The notes below the pieces were generated by a model. The model did not search any database. It was not told the DNA's origin and was given only the letters and a program-made list of their open reading frames with translations. Shown here piece after piece: positions 1-6,765 of a stretch of 11,097 bases of DNA. Every line of letters starts with the position of its first letter. Position 1 is the stretch's first letter. Source of the stretch: Gammaproteobacteria bacterium (GTDB lineage: Bacteria > Pseudomonadota > Gammaproteobacteria > Methylococcales > Methylomonadaceae); assembly GCA_024511045.1 (NCBI GenBank), contig JANEMG010000048.1, positions 1 through 11,097 on the forward strand. Direction: 5' to 3'. A program made the position numbers and the translations under genes.

Positions 1-64
1 GCGACTTTTCGTATGCCTACTTTGTTTTCCCTCTGCGCTATCGCACGCCGGATAAACAGTGCGG

Positions 65-82
65 CCCTGGTCGCTACCGGGG
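65..82. repeat. Short inverted repeat (hairpin candidate)
   Basis: CCCTGGT (65-71) can pair with ACCGGGG (76-82) across a CGCT tetraloop, with one G-U wobble. No T-tract follows, so it is not a canonical intrinsic terminator. A role as the 3' end of an upstream transcript, or as part of a dispersed palindromic repeat, is possible but unproven. Confidence 0.35.
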
Positions 83-113
83 ACTAACCGCCTTCGCTTC
101 GCTCTCCATGGCG

Positions 114-132
114 GTCAGCGAACGCCGCTGAC
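114..132. repeat. Perfect 7-bp inverted repeat
   Basis: GTCAGCG (114-120) and CGCTGAC (126-132) form a perfect 7-bp stem with a 5-base loop. Nearby arms offer competing pairings: ACCGCC 87-92 with GGCGGT 110-115, and TTCGCT 93-98 with AGCGAA 117-122. No poly-T follows, so I do not call it a terminator. A structured intergenic repeat is an alternative. Confidence 0.4.
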
Positions 133-213
133 GGCAAATGGAGCAGCAGTCTGGAAACATGAACCGAAAACCGCAAGACCCGCCTTGGCATTTCGCATAA
201 AAACAACATAATT

Positions 214-242
214 TTGCAATATACCAACAATCACCTTATAAT
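214..242 (+). promoter_or_regulatory. Sigma70-type promoter of the hopanoid operon
   Basis: A perfect -10 hexamer TATAAT lies at 237-242. A -35-like TTGCAA (4 of 6 to consensus) lies at 214-219, with the ideal 17-bp spacer. An A/T-rich stretch at about 195-213 sits where an UP element would be. Transcription would start near A249, giving a leader of roughly 53 bases before the first gene. It is the only strong promoter I see in the window and the only sizeable intergenic gap, so it probably drives the whole cluster. The call rests on hexamer match and spacing alone. Confidence 0.75.
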
Positions 243-269
243 CCTGCCATTACTGGACAAACGCGCAAC

Positions 270-305
270 ATGAACCAAATCAACAAACCACAGCATCTAT
301 CATGA
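270..305 (+). CDS. Possible 11-codon leader peptide overlapping the squalene synthase start
   Basis: An ATG at 270 opens a frame encoding MNQINKPQHLS and ends at TGA 303-305. That TGA overlaps the ATG (302-304) of the next gene as ATGA. It begins about 21 bases after the predicted transcription start. Neither this ATG nor the one at 302 has a good Shine-Dalgarno sequence, so translation of the leader with re-initiation at the overlap is conceivable. The peptide has no run of one amino acid and no partner terminator, so a classical attenuator is not indicated. It may be a chance ORF. Confidence 0.25.
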   Translation: MNQINKPQHLS

Positions 306-1396
306 ACGGACTTCAAATCTCAGTCGACGATCCGGAAAGCCTGGAACAGGCAGACGACAAGACTTTTCAGGATGTGCTGCTGGAAGGCGTGTCCCGGACC
401 TTTGCGCTGACTATCCCGCAGCTTCCGGAATCCCTGTACCAGCCGGTCGCCAACGCCTATCTGTTATGTCGCATCGTCGACACCATCGAAGACGAAGTCT
501 CCCTGAACGCGGAGCAGAAAAGGGATTTCTGTGCACGCTTCGTCGACGTGGTCAACACCGGCCAGCAGGCGGAATCCTTTGCCCGGGAACTGGCGCCCCT
601 GCTGTCAGAGCAGACCATACCCGCCGAACACAGCCTGATCCAGCAGATCCCGCGCGTCATCGCCATCACCCATCGCTTCGACGGCGAACAGATCGAGGCA
701 TTGGCCGGCTGCGTCGCCACCATGGCCGAGGGCATGCCGGTTTTCCAGGCGCAGAACCTGCACGACGGTCTGGCGACCATGGCAGATATGGACAAGTACT
801 GCTACTACGTGGCGGGCTGCGTCGGCGAAATGCTGAGCAAGCTGTTCTGTCATTATTCGCCGGAAATCGCTCAACATCGTGATCAGCTGCTGCAGCTTTC
901 CGTATCCTTTGGCCAGGGCCTGCAAATGACCAACATTCTCAAGGACATCTGGGATGATGCCAAACGCGGCGTCTGCTGGCTGCCGCAGGACATCTTCACT
1001 GAAGTCGGCTTCGATCTGAAAGATCTCCGCCCGGAGACCAGCGACCCCAATTTCCAGCTGGGTCTGCAGCACCTGATCAGCATCGCCCATCAGCATCTGC
1101 ACAATGCCCTGCGCTTTACCCAGTTGATCCCCAGCCATGAAACCGGCATCCGCAATTTTTGCCTGTGGGCGCTGGGTATGGCGGTGCTAACCCTGAAAAA
1201 AATCAGACAAAACCTGGATTTCAACGACTCCAGCCAGGTAAAGATCACCCGCAGGAGCGTCAAGGCGACAATCCTCGCCACCCGGCTGACCGGCCGCAGC
1301 AATGCCCTGCTGTCCCTGCTCTTTCATTTGACCAGTCGCGGACTGGAAAGCCCGGACTGGCAGTATTCACCACAATCTTCAACAACTCAGCCATAA
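302..1396 (+). CDS. sqs: Squalene synthase (farnesyl-diphosphate farnesyltransferase), single-enzyme type
   Basis: This enzyme condenses two farnesyl diphosphates through presqualene diphosphate to squalene, using NADPH, and so supplies the cyclase encoded next. The 364-residue protein has both diphosphate-Mg2+ motifs: DTIED at 60-64 and DIWDD at 215-219 within NILKD. It also has the squalene-synthase block DKYCYYVAGCVG at 164-175 and RGVCWLP at 222-228 after the second motif, which resembles the REFWP segment of eukaryotic squalene synthase. The length and these blocks fit the one-enzyme family, not the roughly 280-residue HpnC or HpnD. A short hydrophobic stretch near 335-343 is too short for a clear membrane anchor. 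ATG 302 is the only start: an in-frame stop lies upstream at 239-241, and there is no ribosome site. Phytoene synthase is the alternative, but the motifs and the shc neighbour argue against it. Confidence 0.9.
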   Translation: MNGLQISVDDPESLEQADDKTFQDVLLEGVSRTFALTIPQLPESLYQPVANAYLLCRIVDTIEDEVSLNAEQKRDFCARFVDVVNTGQQAESFARELAPLLSEQTIPAEHSLIQQIPRVIAITHRFDGEQIEALAGCVATMAEGMPVFQAQNLHDGLATMADMDKYCYYVAGCVGEMLSKLFCHYSPEIAQHRDQLLQLSVSFGQGLQMTNILKDIWDDAKRGVCWLPQDIFTEVGFDLKDLRPETSDPNFQLGLQHLISIAHQHLHNALRFTQLIPSHETGIRNFCLWALGMAVLTLKKIRQNLDFNDSSQVKITRRSVKATILATRLTGRSNALLSLLFHLTSRGLESPDWQYSPQSSTTQP

Positions 1397-1402
1397 AGGA
1401 AG
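1397..1402 (+). promoter_or_regulatory. Ribosome binding site of shc
   Basis: AGGAAG lies 4-6 bases before ATG 1407 and immediately follows the TAA of the squalene synthase gene (1394-1396). It supports this ATG as the cyclase start and is one of only two good Shine-Dalgarno sequences in the cluster. Confidence 0.75.
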
Positions 1403-1406
1403 CGTT

Positions 1407-3389
1407 ATGTTGACCGAATCATGCACAGAATTGAATTACGATGTGACTCAAGAAACAGCAGATGTGGCGCTCGATACAGCTACAGTCCTGGAGAGCGACC
1501 AGGCACGGCTGGAAAAAGCCATCGAAAACGCCCGGCAGAAATTACTGGATCTGCAGGCCGAAGAGGGCTACTGGGTTTTCGAACTGGAAGCCGACTGCAC
1601 CATCCCGGCAGAATACATCATGCTGATGCACTATCTGGACGATATCGATGAGCTTCTGCAGTACAAAATCGCCAACTATCTGCGCGCCAGACAGTCCGAT
1701 GACGGCAGTTACCCGCTGTTCAGCGGCGGTCCCGGCGACATCAGCTGCTCGGTAAAAGTCTACTATGCGCTGAAAATGGCCGGCGACAGCCCCGATGCGC
1801 CGCACATGCGTAAATTGCGGGAATATATACTCGCACAAGGCGGCGCGGCCAAAGCCAATGTCTTCACCCGCATCGCCCTGGCGATCTTCGAGCAACTGCC
1901 CTGGCGGGGCGTACCCTATATCCCGGTGGAGATCATGCTGCTGCCCTCCTGGTTTCCCTTTCATCTGAGCAAGGTCTCCTACTGGTCCAGGACGGTCATG
2001 GTACCGCTGTTCATTCTTTGCACACTGAAAGCCAAGGCGAAAAACCCGCACAACATCGATATCCTGGAATTGTTCGTTACGCATCCGGACAAGGAAAAAT
2101 ACTATTTCCCGGAACGCACCCTGCTGAACAAGTTTTTCCTGTTCCTGGACTGGCTGGGACGGCATACCCGCCCGCTGATTACCGACAGCATGCATCAGCG
2201 CGCCATCGAGAAGGCCAAGGACTGGTTCATGGAACGCCTGAATGGCGAAGACGGTCTGGGGGGCATCTTCCCGGCCATGGTCAACGCCTACCAGGCCATG
2301 CTGCTGCTGGGCATGTCCCCGGACGACGAACCTGTCGCGACGGCGCGCAAGGCATTGCAGAAACTGCTGGTGGTCAGGGAACACGAAGCCTACTGCCAGC
2401 CCTGCCTGTCGCCGGTCTGGGATACCGGGCTGGCGGCCCTGGCCCTGCAGGAGACTGACCTTGAGGGAACCCATGATAGCATGCGCCGCGCCTATCACTG
2501 GCTGAAGAGCAAGCAGCTGCATCACGAACCTGGCGACTGGCGGGATGCCTGCCCCCCCGATGTCGAAGGCGGCGGCTGGGCTTTTCAGTTCGAGAATCCC
2601 CACTATCCCGATGTCGACGACACTGCCGTGGTGGCCTTTGCCATGTCCGAATCGGACCTGCCGGATCTGGATGAATCATTGCACCGCGCAACCCGCTGGA
2701 TCGTCGCGATGCAATCCAGAAACGGCGGCTTCGGCGCCTTCGACCGCGACAACACCTACCATTACCTGGATGAAATCCCCTTTGCCGACCATGGCGCCCT
2801 GCTGGACCCGCCGACCGCCGACGTCAGCGCCCGCTGCGCCATGCTGCTGGCCTTCCAGGTGAAACGGGGTCACGAAGAATACCGGCCGGCCCTGGAACGC
2901 GCCATGAATTACCTGCGCGAGGAGCAGGAGGAAGACGGTTCCTGGTTCGGGCGCTGGGGAACCAACTATATCTATGGCACCTGGTCGGTGCTGCTGGCCT
3001 TGGAGCAGACCGACATTCCCAAGACCGACCCCATGTACCGGAAAGCGGTGCAATGGCTGAAAAAAGTACAGCGCGCCGATGGCGGCTGGGGGGAAGACAA
3101 CATGAGCTACCACGATGACGGCTACCGCGGCGAGTTCCATACCAGCACGGCATTCCAGACAGCCTGGGCATTGCTCGGTCTGATGGCGGCTGGAGAGACG
3201 GAAAGCCCGGAGGTGAAAGCCGGCATCGACTATCTGCTGGCCACCCAGGAGGAAGACGGCGTCTGGAACGACCCCTGCTTCACCGCGCCCGGCTTTCCCA
3301 GGGTTTTCTACCTGAAATACCACGGCTACGACAAGTTCTTTCCGCTCTGGGCACTGGGAAGATACCGCAATTATTTCCAGAAGCAGTGA
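1407..3389 (+). CDS. shc: Squalene-hopene cyclase (HpnF)
   Basis: This membrane-associated class II triterpene cyclase folds and protonates squalene to give hopene, with some diplopterol, the committed step of hopanoid synthesis. The 660 residues match full family length. The catalytic DXDD motif is DVDD at 402-405 within YPDVDDTA, with D404 as the likely proton donor. QW-type repeats are visible at 50-56, 96-102, 436-442, 507-513, 555-561 and 614-620, ending in W, Y or F. Other hallmarks are FELEADCTIPAEY (58-70), LPSWFPFHLSKVSYWSR (179-195), GGGWAFQF (388-395) and a C-terminal YLKYHGYDKFFPLWALGRY (635-653). The first ~33 residues precede the conserved core and are acidic and variable. The gene follows squalene synthase by 10 bp and its TGA overlaps the hpnG start by 4 bp. 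Cyclisation of other triterpenes is unlikely given the strong family match. Confidence 0.97.
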   Translation: MLTESCTELNYDVTQETADVALDTATVLESDQARLEKAIENARQKLLDLQAEEGYWVFELEADCTIPAEYIMLMHYLDDIDELLQYKIANYLRARQSDDGSYPLFSGGPGDISCSVKVYYALKMAGDSPDAPHMRKLREYILAQGGAAKANVFTRIALAIFEQLPWRGVPYIPVEIMLLPSWFPFHLSKVSYWSRTVMVPLFILCTLKAKAKNPHNIDILELFVTHPDKEKYYFPERTLLNKFFLFLDWLGRHTRPLITDSMHQRAIEKAKDWFMERLNGEDGLGGIFPAMVNAYQAMLLLGMSPDDEPVATARKALQKLLVVREHEAYCQPCLSPVWDTGLAALALQETDLEGTHDSMRRAYHWLKSKQLHHEPGDWRDACPPDVEGGGWAFQFENPHYPDVDDTAVVAFAMSESDLPDLDESLHRATRWIVAMQSRNGGFGAFDRDNTYHYLDEIPFADHGALLDPPTADVSARCAMLLAFQVKRGHEEYRPALERAMNYLREEQEEDGSWFGRWGTNYIYGTWSVLLALEQTDIPKTDPMYRKAVQWLKKVQRADGGWGEDNMSYHDDGYRGEFHTSTAFQTAWALLGLMAAGETESPEVKAGIDYLLATQEEDGVWNDPCFTAPGFPRVFYLKYHGYDKFFPLWALGRYRNYFQKQ

Positions 3390-4123
3390 TTACCGGAATC
3401 ATCGTTGCGTTACCGGAAGAACTCGGCACCCTGACCAGAAAAAAAATAGCCGCTGGCGGCATCAGCAGTCTTTCCGCCACAGTCATGGTCGCCTGCGCCG
3501 GCGCCGGCATCGACAATGCCGGCAGAGCCGCCGGAATGCTCATCGAGAGAGGCTGCACCAGGCTGGTCAGCTGGGGATGCGCGGCGGGGCTGGATGCGGA
3601 TCTGCGTCCCGGCGACCTGCTTCTGCCGGAAGTCCTGATTGCCGAGAACCGGGAGCAGCTTCCTGTCGATGCCGACTGGCATCGGCGGGCCGCAACTCTG
3701 CTTGACAATACCTGCACACCGGTAACCCGTCCTCTCTGTGAAAGCAGCCGGCTGGTCGCCAGCAGTGCAGCGAAGCAAACCCTGCGCAACAACCTTGGTG
3801 GTTGCGCCGTGGACATGGAAAGCGCCGCAATAGCCAGAACGGCAGCGCGACACGGCCTGCCTTTTCTGGTCATACGCAGCATTGCCGACCCTGCGGAAAT
3901 GGACCTGCCCAGGGCCATCGACCATGCCCTGGACGAGCAGGGTCGTGTCAGAATGGGGCGCCTGCTGCGCTTCATCGCCCGTCACCCCCTGGAAATCCCC
4001 GGCCTGATCAGGCTTGGAAGGCATTTTCATGCGGCAACCCATAGACTCGAACACATCGCACGGGACCTGGAGCGGATCGTATCCTGCCCCACCGGTCGAA
4101 CAGCAATCCAGCAACTGACATGA
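3386..4123 (+). CDS. hpnG: Hopanoid-associated nucleoside phosphorylase HpnG
   Basis: HpnG belongs to the purine nucleoside phosphorylase/MTA-SAH nucleosidase superfamily and removes adenine from adenosylhopane to give (phospho)ribosylhopane, the side-chain precursor of bacteriohopanepolyols. The 245-residue protein has the nucleosidase N-terminus GIIVALPEE (4-12), the GAGIDNA loop (39-45), SWGCAAGL (62-69), the ribose-binding VDMES (142-146) and RSIADPAE (164-171) with the base-contacting Asp at 168. Translation must begin at GTG 3386, because the first in-frame ATG is at codon 34, after the essential N-terminal motif. The start overlaps the shc stop as GTGA and the end overlaps hpnN as ATGA, so expression is probably translationally coupled. 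The enzyme's usual partner HpnH is absent from the window. A plain MTA/SAH nucleosidase is the alternative, made unlikely by context. Confidence 0.9.
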   Translation: MITGIIVALPEELGTLTRKKIAAGGISSLSATVMVACAGAGIDNAGRAAGMLIERGCTRLVSWGCAAGLDADLRPGDLLLPEVLIAENREQLPVDADWHRRAATLLDNTCTPVTRPLCESSRLVASSAAKQTLRNNLGGCAVDMESAAIARTAARHGLPFLVIRSIADPAEMDLPRAIDHALDEQGRVRMGRLLRFIARHPLEIPGLIRLGRHFHAATHRLEHIARDLERIVSCPTGRTAIQQLT

Positions 4124-6741
4124 ACACACAAAACACATCCCGCACCGAAAGATTCACCTGCTGGTGGGGCGGCATCCTGCTGCGCTTCCCATGGCTTCTG
4201 GTGCTGCTGGCCCTTCTGGCCTGTGCGGCCGGCCTGCACTACACGGTCAACAATCTGGGGGTGAACACCGACACCTCGGAACTCCTGTCGCCGGACCTGC
4301 CCTTCCAGCAGAATCGCTTCCGCTGGGAAAAAGCCTTTCCCCAGGATGCCGGCACCATACTGTTCGTCGTCGAAGCGCCCATTCCGGAACTGTCAGTCAT
4401 GGCGGCAAGACGCCTGACGAAAATCCTGCAGGAGCGGGACCAGCTGTTCGACTATGTCTATATCAATGACGACAACCCGTTCTTTGAGCAGCAGGCCTTC
4501 CTGTATCTGGACCTCGATGAACTGGAAGACCTGTCGGTGAAACTGAGCGACGCGCAGCCCTTCATCGGCCATCTCGCCCAGAATTATCATCTTTCCGGGT
4601 TGCTGGAAATGATCGGCAAGGCCTTGAACGACCAGGAAAACGATCTGCCCACCGACCTGAATCCGCTGCTGCGGAAAATCGACCAGTCCATCGTTTCCGT
4701 ACAGTCCGGACAGAACCGCCCGCTTTCCTGGCAGCAGCTGCTGGACATCGGCGACGACAAGGCCGAAGAACATTACCGGCACATCGTCAGTGCCAGACCC
4801 AGAGTCGATTTTCAGAAACAGCAGCCGGCAGAACAGGCGCTGAATTTCGCCCATGGGGCAATCCAGCAGGTCGTGGCGCAATTGCCCGGCGTCAGTATTC
4901 GCCTGACCGGTGAAAAGGCGCTGGAGCAGGAAGAGCTGGAAACGCTGACCAATGATACTGTTTACGCGGGACTGGGTTCGCTGCTGTTGATACTGGTCAT
5001 GCTGGTCATCGGCCTGCGCTCCCTGAAACTGGTCTCCGCCACCCTGATCGCACTGATCATGGGGCTGATCCTGACCGCTACCTACGCGGCGCTGGTGGTC
5101 GGTCATCTGAATGTGCTGTCGGTCGCCTTCGCCGTGCTCTATATTGGCCTGGGCGTGGATTTCGCCATCCACATCTGCCTGCGCTACCGGGAATGCCGTG
5201 AACATCATGAGACCAATGTCGCCGCCATCAGGGAAAGCGTGCAAACTTTGGGCTTTTCCCTGTTTCTGTGCGCGCTGACCACCTCCATCGGTTTCTTTGC
5301 CTTCGTCCCCACCGACTACAAGGGTGTTTCGGAACTGGGCCTGATCTCCGGCGGGGGGATGTTCATCGGCCTGCTGATTTCCCTGACCATCCTGCCGGCC
5401 CTGCTGCAGATCATGCCGGTCAAAAACCCCAGGCACCTGCAACCCAGCCGACTACCAGATTTCATCTGCACCTTTCCTTTTCACCATGCCGTCGGCATCC
5501 GCATCGTTTCCACCCTGCTGGCCATTGCATCCCTTTTTTTCCTCAGCAAGCTGAGCTTCGATTCCAACCCGGTCAACTTGCGCAACCCCCACAGTGAATC
5601 GGTGCTGGCCTTCAAGGACCTGCTGCGCTCCAAGAACGATTCACCCTTCGTGCTGATTTCGCTGGCGGAGAGTCTGCCGTCCGCGCAGCAGCTGGCCGGA
5701 AAACTGCAGAACCTGCCGGCCGTGGACAACACCATCACGCTGAAAAGTTTCGTCGCCGAAGACCAGGAGCGGAAACTGGACATCATCGACGAACTGAGCC
5801 TGGTCTTCGGCACCCAGCTCGATGACTTCGACCGTCCCCTGCAGCATGGCGATACCCGCCAGGCCCTGCTGAAACTGCAGGCCGATATCACCGTTGCCTT
5901 GGAAAATTCCACCGGCAATGCCGACCTGGAACTGCTGCAGAAACTACATGGCGACATTGCCCTGTTCATCGCTTCTGCCGATGCCGCCGAACAACCGGAA
6001 AAATACTATCGGCAACTGGACGACAATATCCTGGGCCTGCTGCCCTACACGATGCGGCAACTGAGCCGGCACCTGAACGCCTATCCCTTCACCCTGAAGG
6101 ATCTCCCGGATTACCTGACCATGCACTGGGTCAGCGCCAGCGGCCTGTACAAAATCATGACCACGCCGCTCGAGGATTTGAACTCCGCGGCAAACCTGCG
6201 CGAGTTCGTCAAGCAGGTGCAAAGCGTCGATGCCAGCGCCACGGGTCTGCCGGTCGGCGATATCGAATCTGGCAAGGCGGTGGTCAAGGCATTCGTGCAG
6301 GCTTTCAGTGCGGCGTTGATTCTGATCACCCTGCTACTGGTCATTCTGCGCAGCATCGGCAACACGCTGCTGGTGATCTGGCCGCTGCTGCTGGCCGGCC
6401 TGCTCACCGGCGCCCTGAATGTCATCCTGGACAATCCGTTCAATTTCGCCAATATCATCGCCCTGCCGCTGTTGATGGGCATGGGCGTGGACAGCGGCAT
6501 CCATATCATGCACCGCCTGCATGCCGGCTTCAAGAAAGGCGAACATCTGCTGCAGACCAGTACCGCCCGCGGCGTGTTCTTCAGTTCCCTGACCACGCTG
6601 TGCAGTTTCACCAGCCTGGCATTCACCTCCCATGCCGGAATTGCCAGCATGGGCCTGCTGCTGGCCATCGGGATCAGCTTCACCCTGGTCTGCACGCTGA
6701 TCGTCCTGCCCGCCTTCAGCGGCCACAAAATACCCCTTTGA
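4120..6741 (+). CDS. hpnN: Hopanoid exporter HpnN (RND/MMPL family)
   Basis: HpnN proteins are inner-membrane RND-type transporters that move hopanoids from the cytoplasmic membrane towards the outer membrane. The 873 residues show the duplicated RND plan: one N-terminal helix (24-41), a large periplasmic domain (about 42-280), a five- to six-helix bundle (283-299, 304-327, 333-352, 378-396, 406-430), a helix at 461-476, a second periplasmic domain (about 477-722), and a last five-helix bundle (725-743, 746-770, 775-797, 820-836, 840-864). Each bundle carries the MMPL signature GxGVD: GLGVD at 343-347 and GMGVD at 787-791. D347 and D791 are candidate proton-relay residues. Its ATG overlaps the hpnG stop and has no ribosome site of its own. 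Sequence alone would allow only 'MMPL transporter'; the substrate is assigned from the hopanoid neighbours. Confidence 0.9.
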   Translation: MNTQNTSRTERFTCWWGGILLRFPWLLVLLALLACAAGLHYTVNNLGVNTDTSELLSPDLPFQQNRFRWEKAFPQDAGTILFVVEAPIPELSVMAARRLTKILQERDQLFDYVYINDDNPFFEQQAFLYLDLDELEDLSVKLSDAQPFIGHLAQNYHLSGLLEMIGKALNDQENDLPTDLNPLLRKIDQSIVSVQSGQNRPLSWQQLLDIGDDKAEEHYRHIVSARPRVDFQKQQPAEQALNFAHGAIQQVVAQLPGVSIRLTGEKALEQEELETLTNDTVYAGLGSLLLILVMLVIGLRSLKLVSATLIALIMGLILTATYAALVVGHLNVLSVAFAVLYIGLGVDFAIHICLRYRECREHHETNVAAIRESVQTLGFSLFLCALTTSIGFFAFVPTDYKGVSELGLISGGGMFIGLLISLTILPALLQIMPVKNPRHLQPSRLPDFICTFPFHHAVGIRIVSTLLAIASLFFLSKLSFDSNPVNLRNPHSESVLAFKDLLRSKNDSPFVLISLAESLPSAQQLAGKLQNLPAVDNTITLKSFVAEDQERKLDIIDELSLVFGTQLDDFDRPLQHGDTRQALLKLQADITVALENSTGNADLELLQKLHGDIALFIASADAAEQPEKYYRQLDDNILGLLPYTMRQLSRHLNAYPFTLKDLPDYLTMHWVSASGLYKIMTTPLEDLNSAANLREFVKQVQSVDASATGLPVGDIESGKAVVKAFVQAFSAALILITLLLVILRSIGNTLLVIWPLLLAGLLTGALNVILDNPFNFANIIALPLLMGMGVDSGIHIMHRLHAGFKKGEHLLQTSTARGVFFSSLTTLCSFTSLAFTSHAGIASMGLLLAIGISFTLVCTLIVLPAFSGHKIPL

Positions 6742-6756
6742 TACCAGACATAACAC

Positions 6757-6761
6757 GAGGA
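6757..6761 (+). promoter_or_regulatory. Ribosome binding site of hpnO
   Basis: GAGGA lies 4 bases before ATG 6766, in the 24-bp gap after hpnN, the longest gap inside the cluster. It fixes the hpnO start. The gap is too short for a recognisable promoter or terminator. Confidence 0.75.
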
Positions 6762-6765
6762 AAAC

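Larger units (their letters stand above)
1..213. other. Upstream region without a supported gene
   Basis: No convincing coding region is visible here on either strand. The only upstream-open + frame runs from base 3 to a TGA at 129-131 (about 42 codons). It is rich in Arg, Tyr and Phe and shows no family I recognise, so it could be the tail of a gene starting before the window or simply non-coding. The first 135 bases are G+C-rich and hold several short dyads and a TTCGC tandem pair (93-102). From about 190 the sequence becomes strongly A/T-rich, as expected just upstream of a promoter. A minus-strand frame is also open through bases 1-70 without recognisable content. Confidence 0.5.

Noticed and set aside
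3..131. Possible C-terminal fragment of an upstream + strand gene
   Set aside because: About 42 codons with no recognisable family, overlapping dyad-rich sequence. Competing frames are similarly open, so a coding call is not supported; it is mentioned only in the description of the upstream region.
114..132. Intrinsic terminator for an upstream gene
   Set aside because: The stem is perfect but the sequence after it (GGCAAATGG) has no T-tract on the + strand, and none precedes it to serve the minus strand.
302..1396. Assignment as HpnC, HpnD or phytoene synthase
   Set aside because: The length of 364 residues and the DKYCYYVAG and RGVCWLP blocks fit one-enzyme squalene synthase better than the shorter HpnC/HpnD or carotenoid enzymes.
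1542..2603. 353-codon minus-strand open frame inside shc
   Set aside because: It lies wholly antisense to conserved cyclase motifs, including DXDD, and shows no domain of its own; it is an antisense shadow.
4393..5442. 349-codon minus-strand open frame inside hpnN
   Set aside because: The Gln/Gly/Asp-rich translation without motifs mirrors the transporter's coding strand; no promoter or ribosome site is evident.
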